A DNA stretch of 64,000 nucleotides from positions 124,001 through 188,000 of the forward strand of contig NZ_JADGIK010000005.1 in NCBI RefSeq assembly GCF_015234135.1, in the 5' to 3' direction. A program made the translations under genes and the position numbers. Shown here in pieces: positions 20,201-29,096 of the stretch (positions within the stretch are counted from its first letter, which is position 1; the number at the start of each line of letters is the position of its first letter). The notes under the pieces were generated by a model. It did no database searches. It saw nothing but the letters and a program-made list of their open reading frames with translations, and was not told the origin of the DNA. The stretch comes from Faecalibacter rhinopitheci. Lineage in GTDB: Bacteria > Bacteroidota > Bacteroidia > Flavobacteriales > Weeksellaceae.

Positions 20201-21066
20201 ATGTGATCTTTCTCGATAATAGTCTCACGATCTAAAATAATCTCATTACGCTCAATTGATACTACCTCACCTGTATCTTCATCCACGAAATCTTCATGCC
20301 ATGTGTTTAAAACACGCGCAGCTAACTTACGTCCAATAGTTTTCTTTAAGTTGGCTTTATTAACTTTCACTTCTTCAGCTAAGTCAAAGATCTCTAAAAT
20401 GTCTTTATCTCTTTCGTAACCAATTGCACGTAATAAAGTCGTAAGAGGTAATTTTTTCTTACGATCAATATAAGCGTACATTACGCTATTGATATCAGTA
20501 GCAAATTCAATCCATGATCCTTTGAAAGGAATAATACGAGATGAATATAATTTCGTACCATTTGCGTGGAAAGATTGACCGAAGAAAACACCAGGAGAAC
20601 GGTGTAATTGAGAAACGATAACACGTTCAGCACCATTGATGATAAACGATCCTGAAGGAGACATATAAGGTATAGTACCTAAATATACATCTTGTACCAC
20701 AGTTTCGAAATCCTCATGTTCTTCGTCTGTACAGTATAGTTTTAGACGTGCTTTTAATGGCACGCTGTAAGTTAACCCTCTTTCAATACACTCATCAATC
20801 GTGTAGCGAGGTGGATCTACGAAGTAGTCCAAAAATTCTAAAACAAACTGATTGCGAGTATCCGTAATAGGGAAATTCTCAGCAAATGTTCTATATAGAC
20901 CCTCGTTCCCACGTTGGTCAGGTCTTGTTTCCAACTGGAAAAAATCCTCAAAGGATTTAATCTGTATGTCAAGGAAATCAGGGAACTGAGCTACTGCTTT
21001 TGCAGATGAAAAACTCAATCTTTGCTTGTTCTCAGTCGAGTTGTTTGTTGTTGCTTTAGTGGCCAA
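17224..21066 (-). CDS. rpoB: DNA-directed RNA polymerase beta subunit
   Basis: 1280 residues. Conserved landmarks include the rifampicin-binding region ([20 protein letters not shown]), [16 protein letters not shown], and the catalytic-site [16 protein letters not shown]. The C-terminal [20 protein letters not shown], which contacts the beta' subunit, is also present. The rifampicin region shows Asp, His and Ser at the usual susceptible positions ([14 protein letters not shown]). It is separated from rplL by a 101-nt spacer holding an attenuator-like hairpin. Confidence 0.99.
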   Translation of the reverse strand: MATKATTNNSTENKQRLSFSSAKAVAQFPDFLDIQIKSFEDFFQLETRPDQRGNEGLYRTFAENFPITDTRNQFVLEFLDYFVDPPRYTIDECIERGLTYSVPLKARLKLYCTDEEHEDFETVVQDVYLGTIPYMSPSGSFIINGAERVIVSQLHRSPGVFFGQSFHANGTKLYSSRIIPFKGSWIEFATDINSVMYAYIDRKKKLPLTTLLRAIGYERDKDILEIFDLAEEVKVNKANLKKTIGRKLAARVLNTWHEDFVDEDTGEVVSIERNEIILDRETIIEKDHIDQIVDSGVKTILLHKEDINSADYSIIHNTLQKDPTNTEKEAVEYIYRQLRNAEPPDEETARGIIDKLFFSDQRYSLGEVGRYRLNKKLGLNIADEIQVLTKEDIISIIKYLIELINSKAEVDDIDHLSNRRVRTVGEQMASQFGVGLARMARTIRERMNVRDNEVFTPIDLINAKTLSSVINSFFGTNQLSQFMDQTNPLSEITHKRRLSALGPGGLSRERAGFEVRDVHHTHYGRLCPIETPEGPNIGLISSLCVFAKVNNLGFIETPYHKVENGVVDLDSAPIYLSAEEEEEKVIAQANVDIAENGQILTERVTAREDSDYPVVAPSEVDLMDVAPNQIASISASLIPFLEHDDANRALMGSNMMRQAVPLLQPQAPIVGTGLEKQVAKDSRILNNAEREGVVTYVDANKIVVKYDRSEDEELVSFDIAEKTYNLTKFRKTNQGTTITLKPIVKVGERVEKGQVLTEGYATEGGELAIGRNMVVAFMPWQGYNFEDAIVISEKAVREDWFTSIHIDEYSLDVRDTKLGMEELTSDIPNVSEEATKDLDENGMIRIGAEVKPGDILIGKITPKGESDPTPEEKLLRAIFGDKAGDVKDASLKASPSLRGVVIEKKLFSRSIKDKRKRSQDKAIVDSIEAEFDVKFNELRDILLEKLYVLLNGKTSQGVYNDLNEEVIKKGVKYTQKILSSVDEFLNLTGHETLWTTDDDKNELVKELLHNYKIKYNDLQGALNRERFTISVGDELPAGIVKLAKIYIAKKRKLKVGDKMAGRHGNKGIVARIVRDEDMPFLEDGTPVNIVLNPLGVPSRMNIGQIYETVLGWAGMKLGRKFATPIFDGASAEQIDELTEEAGLPRFGTTYLYDGNTGERFAQKATVGVIYMLKLGHMVDDKMHARSIGPYSLITQQPLGGKAQFGGQRFGEMEVWALEAFGAANILREILTVKSDDVIGRAKTYEAIVKGEPMPEPGIPESFNVLLHELQGLGLDINLEE

Positions 21067-21105
21067 TTTCGAATGAATTTTGGTTTATAAAATGACTTTA
21101 TGCGT

Positions 21106-21147
21106 AAAAAGGTTTAGACCTTTCACTAGCTGTGAAGGCCCAAACCT
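21106..21147 (-). terminator. attenuator-like hairpin between rplL and rpoB
   Basis: On the minus strand, the arm AGGTTTGGGCCTTCAC (21147-21132) pairs imperfectly with GTGAAAGGTCTAAACCT (21126-21110) around a 5-nt loop. A short T-run follows (21110-21106). One bulge and a small internal loop weaken it. The position matches the known partial terminator between rplL and rpoB in enterobacteria, so it probably lowers rpoBC output relative to the ribosomal proteins. Confidence 0.7.
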
Positions 21148-21167
21148 ATATCTTGTTGTAAGTAAAA

Positions 21168-21533
21168 TTACTTTAATTCAACTACTGCACCAGCTTCTTC
21201 AAGCTGTTTCTTTAAAGCTTCAGCTTCGTCTTTAGAAACTGCTTCTTTAACAACTGCTGGAGTAGAATCAACTAAATCCTTAGCTTCTTTTAATCCTTTA
21301 CCAGTTAATTCTTTAACTAATTTAACTACTCCTAATTTAGAAGCACCAGCTTCTTTTAAGATAACGTCGAATTCAGTTTGCTCTTCAGCAGCTTCAGCAG
21401 CTCCTCCAGCAACGATAACTGCAGCAGCTGCAGGCTCGATTCCGTATTCGTCTTTTAAGATTGTAGATAATTCGTTAACTTCTAAAACTGTTAAGTTTAC
21501 TAACTCTTCAGCTAATTTTTTTAAATCTGCCAT
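21168..21533 (-). CDS. rplL: ribosomal protein L7/L12
   Basis: 121 residues. The N-terminal dimerisation helix region is followed by a hinge rich in Ala/Glu ([17 protein letters not shown]) and the conserved C-terminal domain ([20 protein letters not shown]). It forms the ribosomal stalk that recruits translation GTPases. It is downstream of rplJ, which encodes its anchor. Confidence 0.98.
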   Translation of the reverse strand: MADLKKLAEELVNLTVLEVNELSTILKDEYGIEPAAAAVIVAGGAAEAAEEQTEFDVILKEAGASKLGVVKLVKELTGKGLKEAKDLVDSTPAVVKEAVSKDEAEALKKQLEEAGAVVELK

Positions 21534-21580
21534 TGTTTTGATTTTTTTTGTTTTACAACTATTTATTATATGAGTGCTTA

Positions 21581-22114
21581 TTATTCAGCTGCTGGAGTTT
21601 CCTCAGTTACTTCTTCAGCAGTAGACGCATTGTCTTTGTTCTCTAATTGAGAAACTAAAGTCTTGATTGGAGACTGAAGTAACATTACGATATCTGCGAT
21701 TAATTCTTCGCGAGATTTTAATGCTACTAATTGAGGTAATTTATCATCACCTACGTATACATTATCTTCAATCCATGCACCTTTTAATACAGGTTTTTCA
21801 GCTTTCTTTCTGAAAAGTTCGATTACTTTAGCAGGAGCATTTCCTACTTCAGCAGTCATGATTGCAGTGTTACCTTTTAAAGATCCGTAAAGCTCTTCGA
21901 AGTTTTTATCTTCGATACGCTCCATAGCTTTCTTTAATAAAGTGTTTTTTACTACGCGTAATGAAACATTACTTTTGTAGCAAGCTCTTCTTAATTCAGT
22001 AGAATTAACAGCGCTTAAACCTTCGATATCTGCTAAATAAATGATTTTTGAAGAATTTAATACAACTTGTAAATCTTCGATCATTGCTGCCTTATCTTGT
22101 TTTGTCATTGCCAT
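21581..22114 (-). CDS. rplJ: ribosomal protein L10
   Basis: 177 residues. The N-terminal rRNA-binding domain carries the usual [23 protein letters not shown] pattern (short form: [12 protein letters not shown]) and the C-terminal helix anchors L7/L12 dimers. There is an extended Glu/Thr/Ala-rich tail. It starts only 12 nt after rplA, so there is no space for an L10-binding leader immediately upstream; any autoregulatory site would have to lie elsewhere. Confidence 0.98.
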   Translation of the reverse strand: MAMTKQDKAAMIEDLQVVLNSSKIIYLADIEGLSAVNSTELRRACYKSNVSLRVVKNTLLKKAMERIEDKNFEELYGSLKGNTAIMTAEVGNAPAKVIELFRKKAEKPVLKGAWIEDNVYVGDDKLPQLVALKSREELIADIVMLLQSPIKTLVSQLENKDNASTAEEVTEETPAAE

Positions 22115-22126
22115 AGTCTACTAATA

Positions 22127-22822
22127 TTAAGCGTTTGAACTTTTTGGATCTACTGGAACACCTACTGATTGAGTTGTAGAAAGCGTGATGCTTTTTACGT
22201 AAGTACCTTTTGCAGCAGTTGGTTTTAATTTAATTAAAGTTTGAACTAATTCGTTCGCATTTTCTTTAATTTTATCAGCATCGAATGATACTTTACCAAT
22301 ACCAGCATGGATAATTCCGTAACGGTCTACTTTAAAATCAATTTTACCTGCTTTTACTTCAGCAACTGCTTTACCAACTTCTAAAGTAACTGTACCAGAT
22401 TTAGGGTTAGGCATTAAACCACGTGGTCCTAAGATACGTCCTAATGGTCCTAATTTACCCATTACAGCTGGCATAGTAACGATAACGTCAACATCTGTCC
22501 AACCTTCTTTGATTTTTTGTAAGTACTCGTCTAATCCAACATAATCAGCACCTGCAGCTTTTGCTTCTGCTTCTTTATCTGGAGTAACTAAAGCTAATAC
22601 TTTAATGTCTTTACCAGTTCCGTGAGGTAATGAAACTACACCACGAACCATTTGATTTGCTTTCTTAGGATCTACTCCTAAACGAACAGCGATATCTACT
22701 GATGCGTCAAACTTTGCGTAATTAACTTCTTTCACTAAAGCAGATGCTTCTTCAATAGTGTAAAGTTTGTTTTTATCTACTTTAGCTTGAGCCTCTTTTT
22801 GTTTTTTTGTCAACTTTGCCAT
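22127..22822 (-). CDS. rplA: ribosomal protein L1
   Basis: 231 residues, the usual length. The L1 signature is present in [19 protein letters not shown] and MPNPKSGTV. It forms the L1 stalk that helps release deacylated tRNA and is often a translational repressor of its own operon. It follows rplK by 16 nt. Confidence 0.98.
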   Translation of the reverse strand: MAKLTKKQKEAQAKVDKNKLYTIEEASALVKEVNYAKFDASVDIAVRLGVDPKKANQMVRGVVSLPHGTGKDIKVLALVTPDKEAEAKAAGADYVGLDEYLQKIKEGWTDVDVIVTMPAVMGKLGPLGRILGPRGLMPNPKSGTVTLEVGKAVAEVKAGKIDFKVDRYGIIHAGIGKVSFDADKIKENANELVQTLIKLKPTAAKGTYVKSITLSTTQSVGVPVDPKSSNA

Positions 22823-22838
22823 GTCTAAATGTTTTTAA

Positions 22839-23279
22839 TTATTCTGGAGCTTGACCACCTTTTACAGTTATACCCATAGAACGAGCAGTTCCAGCAATCA
22901 TTTTCATTGCAGACTCAACAGTAAAACAGTTCATGTCCGCCAATTTGTCTTCAGCAATAGTTCTTACTTGATCCCAAGTAACTGCACCAACTTTTTGACG
23001 GTTAGGAACACCAGATGCTTTTTTTAATTTCGCAGCTTCCATTAACTGTACGGCAGCTGGTGGAGTTTTAATTACGAAATCAAATGATTTGTCTTGAAAC
23101 ACAGTGATTACAACAGGTAATACTTGACCTTGTTTATCTTGTGTACGTCCGTTAAATTGTTTACAAAACTCCATGATGTTAACACCTGCAGCCCCTAAAG
23201 CTGGTCCTACTGGTGGCGAAGGATTTGCTTGTCCTCCTTTAACTTGAAGTTTTACAACTTTTTCAATTTTTTTTGCCAT
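22839..23279 (-). CDS. rplK: ribosomal protein L11
   Basis: 146 residues, with the conserved N-terminal [20 protein letters not shown] and the C-terminal rRNA-binding domain ending [12 protein letters not shown]. It forms the GTPase-associated centre with L10. It is separated from nusG by 79 nt in which I see no clear promoter. Confidence 0.98.
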   Translation of the reverse strand: MAKKIEKVVKLQVKGGQANPSPPVGPALGAAGVNIMEFCKQFNGRTQDKQGQVLPVVITVFQDKSFDFVIKTPPAAVQLMEAAKLKKASGVPNRQKVGAVTWDQVRTIAEDKLADMNCFTVESAMKMIAGTARSMGITVKGGQAPE

Positions 23280-23358
23280 TTTTTTTATCTTAAAATTAAG
23301 CGTTATGTGGAAGCAGCCTAAATTTATTCTACTTTAAGTTTATTGAAACAGATTTGTA

Positions 23359-23904
23359 TTAAACCTTTTCAACTTGGTTGAAGTTCAACTCTAAAGGGGT
23401 CTTTCTTCCGAAGATTAAAACCATTACCTCTAATTTACGTTTGTCTTCAATATTCTTTTCAACAGTTCCATTGAATCCGTTGAAAGGACCATCAATTACC
23501 TTAACAGTTTCACCAATTACATACTGAGTCATGTAAGAATTATCTACATTAACAGCTAATTCGTCAGCAATACCTAACATTCGGTTTACTTCTGATTGTC
23601 TCATTGGTACAGGATCACCACCTTTAGTTGCACTTAAGAAACTAATAACTCCTGAGATATTTTTAATAACGTGAGGAACTTCACCTTGTAGTGCAGCCTC
23701 AATCATCACATATCCAGGAAAGTGTACTTTCTCCTTTTGATATTTTTTACCGTTTCTAGTTTGAATCACTTTTTCCATAGGAACTACGATTTGCCCTATA
23801 TAATCATTCAAATTTTGGTATTGAATTTCTCTTTCAATATAATCTTTAACCTTAAGCTCTTGACCAGCCACAGTTTTAATTACATACCATTTTTTATCAC
23901 TCAT
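23359..23904 (-). CDS. nusG: transcription elongation/antitermination factor NusG
   Basis: 181 residues. The NGN domain (KKWYVIKTVAGQELKVKDYI, then FPGYVMIEA) is followed by a C-terminal KOW domain (VKVIDGPFNGFNGTV). It binds RNA polymerase and couples it to ribosomes or Rho. It lies in the universal secE-nusG-rplK order. Confidence 0.97.
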   Translation of the reverse strand: MSDKKWYVIKTVAGQELKVKDYIEREIQYQNLNDYIGQIVVPMEKVIQTRNGKKYQKEKVHFPGYVMIEAALQGEVPHVIKNISGVISFLSATKGGDPVPMRQSEVNRMLGIADELAVNVDNSYMTQYVIGETVKVIDGPFNGFNGTVEKNIEDKRKLEVMVLIFGRKTPLELNFNQVEKV

Positions 23905-23942
23905 GATTCTTGTATTACTGAACGGGAAATAGGTTTAAATAA

Positions 23943-24131
23943 CTAAAATGCGCTATAGATTACATTAAGCAATGATGCAAAAATAGAATCTACCGCATAC
24001 AAAAATATAGCTAACAAAACTGTAGCTATTGCAACAATTATAGTATCTTGTTGTAGCTTAGAAAATGTTGGCCATGTAACATTATCTTTAAACTCTAAAT
24101 AAGATCCTTTAATGTATTGTACGATTTTCAT
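23943..24131 (-). CDS. secE: preprotein translocase subunit SecE
   Basis: 62 residues, the short single-helix form. An amphipathic N-terminal helix with ELKDNVTWPT-like signature (YLEFKDNVTWPTFSKLQ) precedes one transmembrane helix (about 30-50). It clamps SecY in the inner membrane. It lies directly after tRNA-Trp. Confidence 0.95.
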   Translation of the reverse strand: MKIVQYIKGSYLEFKDNVTWPTFSKLQQDTIIVAIATVLLAIFLYAVDSIFASLLNVIYSAF

Positions 24132-24147
24132 ATCGTTGTGAAATTAG

Positions 24148-24218
24148 CACGGGCACAAGGATTCGAACCCTGATCAACGGTTTTGGAGACCGCTATTCTA
24201 CCATTGAACTATGCCCGT
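24148..24218 (-). tRNA. tRNA-Trp (CCA)
   Basis: Cloverleaf on the minus strand: acceptor stem ACGGGCA/TGCCCGT, anticodon loop CTCCAAA with anticodon CCA, T-loop TTCGAAT, discriminator G. The CCA end is not encoded. It sits between tuf and secE, the usual Bacteroidota arrangement. Confidence 0.96.
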
Positions 24219-24229
24219 AGAATAAAAGA

Positions 24230-24254
24230 GTGGTAGCCTTTTGAAGACTACCAC
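24230..24254 (-). terminator. hairpin between tuf and tRNA-Trp
   Basis: On the minus strand an 11-bp stem (GTGGTAGTCTT with AAGGCTACCAC, one G-U pair) with a 3-nt loop, followed by TCTTTTATT. It lies 29 nt after the tuf stop and 11 nt before tRNA-Trp. With no room for a new promoter, it is probably a partial terminator or an RNA processing signal. Confidence 0.65.
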
Positions 24255-24283
24255 ATCTTCCTATATTATTTATTGACTATTAA

Positions 24284-25471
24284 TTAGTCTAAGATTTCAG
24301 TTACTTGACCTGCACCTACTGTACGTCCACCTTCGCGGATAGCGAAACGTAAACCTTCGTTTAATGCGATTGGTTGTAATAATTCAACTGAAATAGTTAA
24401 GTTATCTCCTGGTAAAACCATCTCTACTCCTTCTGGTAAGTGGATTTCTCCTGTTACGTCAGTTGTACGTACATAGAACTGTGGACGGTAACGGTTGTGG
24501 AATGGAGTGTGACGACCACCTTCTTCTTTAGTTAAGATATAAACCTCAGCTTTGAATTTTTTGTGTGGAGTTACAGATCCAGCTTTAGCGATTACCATAC
24601 CTCTACGGATATCAGCTTTATCAATACCACGTAATAAGATACCAACGTTATCACCAGCTTCACCACGATCTAAGATCTTACGGAACATCTCAACCCCAGT
24701 TACAGTAGAAGTTAATTTCTCTTCTCCCATACCTACGATATCAACACCATCTCCTGTATTAATAACCCCAGCTTCGATACGTCCTGTAGCTACAGTACCA
24801 CGACCTGTGATAGAGAATACATCCTCGATTGGCATTAAGAATGGTTTTTCAGAGTCACGTACTGGCTCTTCAATCCACTCATCAACTGAAGCCATTAAGC
24901 TTAATACAGTTTCAACCCATTGAGGCTCACCGTTTAATGCACCTAAAGCAGATCCTTGGATTACCGGAGTGTTATCTCCGTCGTAATCGTAAGAAGATAA
25001 TAAATCTCTTACCTCCATATCAACTAACTCTAATAACTCAGCATCGTCAACCATATCAACTTTGTTTAAGAAAACAACGATACGAGGAACGTTTACTTGG
25101 CGACATAATAAGATGTGCTCACGAGTTTGAGGCATTGGACCATCAGTAGCAGCAACTACTAAGATACCACCATCCATTTGAGCAGCTCCTGTAACCATGT
25201 TCTTTACGTAATCCGCGTGACCTGGACAGTCAACGTGTGCATAGTGACGGTTAGCAGTTTCATACTCTACGTGAGATGTATTAATTGTAATACCACGCTC
25301 TTTCTCCTCTGGAGCATTATCGATTTGATCGAAAGCTTTTGCTTCTGAATAACCAGCATCAGCTAATACTTTTGTAATCGCTGCAGTCAAAGTTGTTTTA
25401 CCGTGGTCAACGTGACCAATAGTACCAATATTTAAGTGCGGCTTGTTACGGTTAAAAGTTTCCTTTGCCAT
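24284..25471 (-). CDS. tuf: elongation factor Tu
   Basis: 395 residues. The GTPase motifs are all present: GHVDHGKT (P-loop), the switch [23 protein letters not shown] and NKVD. Domains 2 and 3 follow, ending [14 protein letters not shown]. It delivers aminoacyl-tRNA to the ribosome. It is the only tuf seen in this window and is transcribed behind tRNA-Thr, tRNA-Tyr and tRNA-Gly. Confidence 0.99.
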   Translation of the reverse strand: MAKETFNRNKPHLNIGTIGHVDHGKTTLTAAITKVLADAGYSEAKAFDQIDNAPEEKERGITINTSHVEYETANRHYAHVDCPGHADYVKNMVTGAAQMDGGILVVAATDGPMPQTREHILLCRQVNVPRIVVFLNKVDMVDDAELLELVDMEVRDLLSSYDYDGDNTPVIQGSALGALNGEPQWVETVLSLMASVDEWIEEPVRDSEKPFLMPIEDVFSITGRGTVATGRIEAGVINTGDGVDIVGMGEEKLTSTVTGVEMFRKILDRGEAGDNVGILLRGIDKADIRRGMVIAKAGSVTPHKKFKAEVYILTKEEGGRHTPFHNRYRPQFYVRTTDVTGEIHLPEGVEMVLPGDNLTISVELLQPIALNEGLRFAIREGGRTVGAGQVTEILD

Positions 25472-25628
25472 TTTACTTTTTATTAATTTCTATTGTTATA
25501 CTTAAACTAAATATTCATATTTAACTCAGTTACATTTCTGCATCTGAAGCTTTATATAAAGTATTTTCACTTTGAAGAGCTCTTGATAAAACTAATTACC
25601 TGCAACGCTCAACTTCGTTCTAAAGTTG

Positions 25629-25701
25629 AGCGGGAAACGAGACTCGAACTCGCAACATTCAGCTTGGAAGGCTGACGCTCTACCAATTGAGCTATTCCCG
25701 C
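25629..25701 (-). tRNA. tRNA-Gly (TCC)
   Basis: Acceptor stem GCGGGAA/TTCCCGC, anticodon loop CTTCCAA with anticodon TCC in the stem TCAGC/GCTGA, T-loop TTCGAGT. It is third of the three tRNAs before tuf. Confidence 0.96.
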
Positions 25702-25784
25702 GTATTATTTCTTTAATAAAGCTTTGCAAATTTAATCATTAATTTAAATCTACAAAACGTTTTAAGATTAAAATTTAGTTAATG

Positions 25785-25866
25785 TGGGGAGAGCAGGATT
25801 CGAACCTGCGAAGGTGAAACCAACGGATTTACAGTCCGTCCTCGTTGGCCGCTTGAGTATCTCCCC
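25785..25866 (-). tRNA. tRNA-Tyr (GTA)
   Basis: Acceptor stem GGGGAGA/TCTCCCC, anticodon loop CTGTAAA with anticodon GTA in the stem ACGGA/TCCGT, and a long variable arm as expected for bacterial tRNA-Tyr. The discriminator is A. Confidence 0.96.
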
Positions 25867-25897
25867 TCAATTTAATAACTAAATTATATTTTACTTG

Positions 25898-25971
25898 AGC
25901 CGATAGAGGGATTCGAACCCACGACCTGCTGATTACAAATCAGCTGCTCTGGCCAACTGAGCTACATCGGC
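25898..25971 (-). tRNA. tRNA-Thr (TGT)
   Basis: Acceptor stem GCCGATG/TATCGGC (one G-U), anticodon loop TTTGTAA with anticodon TGT in the stem GCTGA/TCAGC, T-loop TTCGAAT. It is the first gene of the tRNA-tuf transcript. Confidence 0.96.
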
Positions 25972-26001
25972 ATAAAATTTAATTTCTCAATTTCAAAAGA
26001 A

Positions 26002-26046
26002 CAGTCCGTTAATAAAGATGCTTGTATTTCTTTGTTTAACGGACTG
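26002..26046 (-). promoter_or_regulatory. 11-bp inverted repeat in the leader of the tRNA-tuf operon
   Basis: Perfect arms CAGTCCGTTAA (minus-strand order, 26046-26036) and TTAACGGACTG (26012-26002) with a 23-nt loop. The first arm begins immediately after the -7 box at 26047-26054, so the repeat would form a stem at the very 5' end of the transcript. There is no T-run, so it is not a terminator. A role in processing, stability or start-site control is inferred. Confidence 0.6.
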
Positions 26047-26077
26047 CAAATTTACGCTGTTTTTTGAATAATCCAAA
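26047..26077 (-). promoter_or_regulatory. Bacteroidota-type promoter of the tRNA-Thr-tuf operon
   Basis: Minus strand TTTG (26077-26074), 19-nt spacer, TAAATTTG (26054-26047): an exact consensus match. It is placed 76 nt before tRNA-Thr. Confidence 0.8.
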
Positions 26078-26122
26078 TTTTCGTAAAATTATTTTTATTT
26101 TTTTTTGCGTTAGGTTTTATCA

Positions 26123-26416
26123 CTACCCTACCTTTTCTTTCATTCTTATAATTAATTTTTTTAGTGTATCTATCGACAAATCAATACATTCCTCAAAAGA
26201 TTGTCCACATTTTTTTACTACAATATCATCTCCAGGTACTTCCAAAATAATATCTACACATTTATCATTTTTATCTGATGTATTCTCAACTCTAAGGTTT
26301 ACTTGTGCCGAAATAATCTTATCTGTTAACGTATCCAGTTTTGATAATTTTTTTTCTAAATACTCTTCTAAACCTGGTTTAGTGCTAAAGTTTAATGCTT
26401 GTACTTTAATTGTCAT
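26123..26416 (-). CDS. hpf: ribosome hibernation promoting factor, short form
   Basis: 97 residues of the RaiA/HPF family. The N-terminal MTIKVQALNFSTKPGLEEYL and the basic/acidic helices around KLSKLDTL and DLSIDTLKKLI are recognisable. It binds the 30S decoding region in stationary phase and blocks translation. The length is that of the short HPF/YfiA type, without the long-form dimerisation domain. It starts 2 nt after xerC, so the two are one transcript. Confidence 0.92.
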   Translation of the reverse strand: MTIKVQALNFSTKPGLEEYLEKKLSKLDTLTDKIISAQVNLRVENTSDKNDKCVDIILEVPGDDIVVKKCGQSFEECIDLSIDTLKKLIIRMKEKVG

Positions 26417-26418
26417 AT

Positions 26419-27318
26419 TTACTCTTTTTTTTGCTCACGTGGATGAGCTTGATTAAACACTTTTTTCAAATTCTCTATACTCCCATGGGTATAAACTTGT
26501 GTTGATGACAAACTTGAATGCCCTAAAAGGTCTTTAACTGCATTCAGATCTGCTCCTGAGTCTAACATATGGGTAGCAAAAGAGTGCCTCAACATATGAG
26601 GGCTTTTCTTTTGTTTTACACTTATTAAACTAAGGTAATATTTTACTTTTGAATAAACAAGCGTATCATACAGCTGTTTTCCCTTTGTAGTTACGAATAA
26701 ATATGGTATATTATGCAGTCCAGCTATTTTCTTTGCTTCCTTATATATATCAATTTCTTGTAGGAGATATTTTGATATTGGTATCAATCTTTCTTTATTT
26801 CTTTTTCCGAGAACTTTTATTGATAATTCAATTTCATCTATATCAGATTCTTTTAAATTTATTAATTCCGCTCTTCTTACACCTGTTTGATAAAGAATAT
26901 CTATCATTAAGCGATCTCTAATTCCATCAAAATCTTTTGTAAAAAAGTCTTCATTATCCAATAAATCACTTATTTCTGTTTCGGTAAATGGCACCATTAC
27001 TTCTTTCTTTCTTTTCAAAGAATGAACTTGTTCTATCGGGTTTATAGTAAGTATTTGTTCTTTGACGAGGTATTTATAAAAACTTCGAAGAGTGCTTAAT
27101 TTCCTATTAATTGTTTTCTCTGATTTATTTAATTGAGAGAGATACATTACAAATGAACGTATATGAGTTTTACGTGCAAGTTGTATTTGTTCATCATTTT
27201 CTTCTTGCTGATAAAACATTTTAAAATCCTCTAAATCTTTTTGATAACTTGTAATAGTGAGTGAAGAATAGTTTTTTTCGAGCGCTAAATAATCTAAAAA
27301 TCGTTGAGTATAATCCAT
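26419..27318 (-). CDS. xerC: tyrosine recombinase, XerC-type
   Basis: 299 residues. An N-terminal SAM-like core-binding domain (about 1-90) is followed by the catalytic domain, with Arg148 (QTGVRRAEL), His241 and Arg244 (HMLRHSFATH), His267 (LGHSSLSST) and nucleophile Tyr276. Xer recombinases resolve chromosome dimers at dif. The position between rpsU and hpf is conserved in Bacteroidota and argues against a mobile integrase. The start codon directly follows the T-run of the rpsU terminator. Confidence 0.93.
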   Translation of the reverse strand: MDYTQRFLDYLALEKNYSSLTITSYQKDLEDFKMFYQQEENDEQIQLARKTHIRSFVMYLSQLNKSEKTINRKLSTLRSFYKYLVKEQILTINPIEQVHSLKRKKEVMVPFTETEISDLLDNEDFFTKDFDGIRDRLMIDILYQTGVRRAELINLKESDIDEIELSIKVLGKRNKERLIPISKYLLQEIDIYKEAKKIAGLHNIPYLFVTTKGKQLYDTLVYSKVKYYLSLISVKQKKSPHMLRHSFATHMLDSGADLNAVKDLLGHSSLSSTQVYTHGSIENLKKVFNQAHPREQKKE

Positions 27319-27363
27319 AAAAAAAACCTATTTATCAAAGATAGTACTTTAACAAATAGGTTT
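27319..27363 (-). terminator. terminator-like hairpin between rpsU and xerC
   Basis: Minus strand arms AAACCTATTT (27363-27354) and AAATAGGTTT (27333-27324), 20-nt loop, then a T-run of eight (27326-27319). The run ends directly at the xerC ATG. It probably attenuates readthrough from rpsU. Confidence 0.7.
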
Positions 27364-27403
27364 ACAGAAAACCGAAAGATTTCCTTTATTTTTTTGAAAA
27401 CAA

Positions 27404-27598
27404 TTAAGCTTCTTCTTGCGCTACTAAAGATTGTTTGTAGATTGCTCTACTGTTCTTTTGTCTTTTGATAACTGAAGGCTTAATAAACTCTTTACGTGCT
27501 CTTAATTGACGAACAACACCTGTTTTATCAAATTTTCTTTTGTATTTCTTTAGAGCTCTTTCAATTGACTCTCCGTCTTTTACTGGTATAATCAACAT
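27404..27598 (-). CDS. rpsU: ribosomal protein S21
   Basis: 64 residues. The conserved IPVKDGESIERALKKYKRKFDKTG segment (core ERALKKYKRKFDK) and a basic tail are typical. It is the last protein of the small subunit and assists initiation. It has its own near-perfect promoter and a terminator-like hairpin downstream. Confidence 0.97.
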   Translation of the reverse strand: MLIIPVKDGESIERALKKYKRKFDKTGVVRQLRARKEFIKPSVIKRQKNSRAIYKQSLVAQEEA

Positions 27599-27625
27599 AA
27601 TTTTATCTATTTCTTTTTAAGATTG

Positions 27626-27656
27626 CAAATATACAACTCTTTAATTATTAAACAAA
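27626..27656 (-). promoter_or_regulatory. Bacteroidota-type promoter of rpsU
   Basis: Minus strand TTTG (27656-27653), 19-nt spacer, TATATTTG (27633-27626): exact consensus. It lies in the 68-nt gap between the acyl-CoA dehydrogenase stop and rpsU. Confidence 0.82.
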
Positions 27657-27666
27657 TCCTTTTTAA

Positions 27667-28809
27667 TTAATCTTTCAAAATATTTCTACCGATAACTAAT
27701 TTTTGGATCTCTGTAGTTCCTTCACCAATTGTGCAAAGTTTAGAATCTCTATAGAATTTCTCTACTGGGAAATCTTTTGTATATCCATAACCTCCAAACA
27801 CTTGTACAGCATCGTTTGCAATTTTAACACAAGCTTCTGAAGCGTAATATTTAGCCATTGCACCCTCTGTTGCCATTGGTAAATGATTATTTTTTAAATA
27901 TGATGCTTTTCGAATTAATAATTCTGAAGCCTCAATTTCGGTTGCCATTTCAGCCAATTTAAAATTTACAGCTTGAAAATTTGCAATTGCTTGTCCAAAT
28001 TGGTGGCGTTCTTGTGCATATTTTAACGCTGCCTTGTAAGCGCCTTTTGCTATTCCTAAAGAAAGAGCGGCAATAGAGATACGACCTCCATCTAATATCT
28101 TTAAAGCTTGTTTAAATCCTTCCCCTACTTCTCCTAAACGGTTTGCATCTGATAAACGTACATTATCAAAAATTAACTCTGCTGTTTCAGAGGCGCGCAT
28201 TCCTAATTTATTTTCCTTTTTTCCTGATGTAAATCCTAGTGTTCCTTTTTCTATCACAAATGCTGTTGCATTATTTTTTTCACCTTTCTCTCCTGTACGA
28301 GTCATTACAACCGCTATATCGCCAGAAATTGCATGAGTAATAAAGTTCTTAGCTCCGTTGATAATCCATTCATCTCCGTCTTTTACAGCTGTAGTAGACA
28401 TACCTCCAGCATCAGAACCTGTATTATGTTCAGTTAATCCCCACGCTCCTATCCATTCTGCTGTAGCTAATTTAGGTAACCATTTTTTCTTTTGCTCTTC
28501 ATTACCAAAAGTCAAAATATGATTCGTACATAATGAGTTATGAGCTGCTACTGATAATCCAATTGATGGATCCACTTGCGAAATTTCATCCACGATAGTA
28601 ACGTATTCATCATAAGATAAACCACTTCCTCCGTATTCTTCAGGAACCACTATTCCCATGAATCCCATTTTTCCTAGTTCTTTAAAACACTCTACAGGAA
28701 ATGTTTGAGCTTCATCCCACTCCATTATGTTTGGACGAATATATTGTTCAGCAAAATCTTTTGCTGATTGTGCTATTAATTTTAAATTTTCGTTTTCTAA
28801 ATAATTCAT
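27667..28809 (-). CDS. acyl-CoA dehydrogenase, short/branched-chain type
   Basis: 380 residues, a complete FAD flavoenzyme that oxidises acyl-CoA to 2-enoyl-CoA. Landmarks are WGLTEHNTGSDAGGM (substrate/flavin loop), the FITHAISGDIAVV strand, and QVFGGYGYTKDFPVEKFYRD. The catalytic base is Glu363 in IGEGTTEIQ near the C terminus, the butyryl-CoA type position. It has its own promoter (28829-28858). With the E1 and E2 genes in the window it could serve branched-chain amino acid breakdown, but the substrate cannot be fixed from sequence. Confidence 0.93.
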   Translation of the reverse strand: MNYLENENLKLIAQSAKDFAEQYIRPNIMEWDEAQTFPVECFKELGKMGFMGIVVPEEYGGSGLSYDEYVTIVDEISQVDPSIGLSVAAHNSLCTNHILTFGNEEQKKKWLPKLATAEWIGAWGLTEHNTGSDAGGMSTTAVKDGDEWIINGAKNFITHAISGDIAVVMTRTGEKGEKNNATAFVIEKGTLGFTSGKKENKLGMRASETAELIFDNVRLSDANRLGEVGEGFKQALKILDGGRISIAALSLGIAKGAYKAALKYAQERHQFGQAIANFQAVNFKLAEMATEIEASELLIRKASYLKNNHLPMATEGAMAKYYASEACVKIANDAVQVFGGYGYTKDFPVEKFYRDSKLCTIGEGTTEIQKLVIGRNILKD

Positions 28810-28828
28810 TTTTTTGTCTTTGGTAATT

Positions 28829-28858
28829 CAAATTTAATAAAATATAATCGATATCAAA
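28829..28858 (-). promoter_or_regulatory. Bacteroidota-type promoter of the acyl-CoA dehydrogenase
   Basis: Minus strand TTTG (28858-28855), 18-nt spacer, TAAATTTG (28836-28829). The ATG is 20 nt downstream. Confidence 0.75.
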
Positions 28859-29096
28859 ATTTCACAAAATATCTTACCTCAGATACATACATTATATTTA
28901 ATATAATTATGCAAAATGTAAATAATACCTTTTAAAAGTAGGACGAGATAATTAGTGGGTGATTTGAGTAAAACTTTTGTAAATACTTATCAAACTATAA
29001 AAGATTAATGGTTTATATAAGATTATAATAGATATTCTAAGTGAATATATTCTTTTCTATAATTTATTAGATCTGAATTGGAACTAATTTAGATAT

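Noticed and set aside
24829-25149. Open frame antisense to tuf, and similar frames antisense to rpoB, rpoC and the Deg-type protease gene
   Set aside because: Strong codon constraint on the opposite strand creates such frames. They have no signal peptides, family motifs or ribosome-binding context.
25629-25971. The tRNA cluster as an integration hotspot
   Set aside because: All three tRNA genes are intact, and no direct repeats of their 3' ends were seen nearby.
26419-27318. The tyrosine recombinase as a mobile-element integrase
   Set aside because: It sits in the conserved rpsU-xerC-hpf order with no att-like repeats at the nearby tRNAs and no cargo genes, so a chromosomal Xer recombinase is the better reading.
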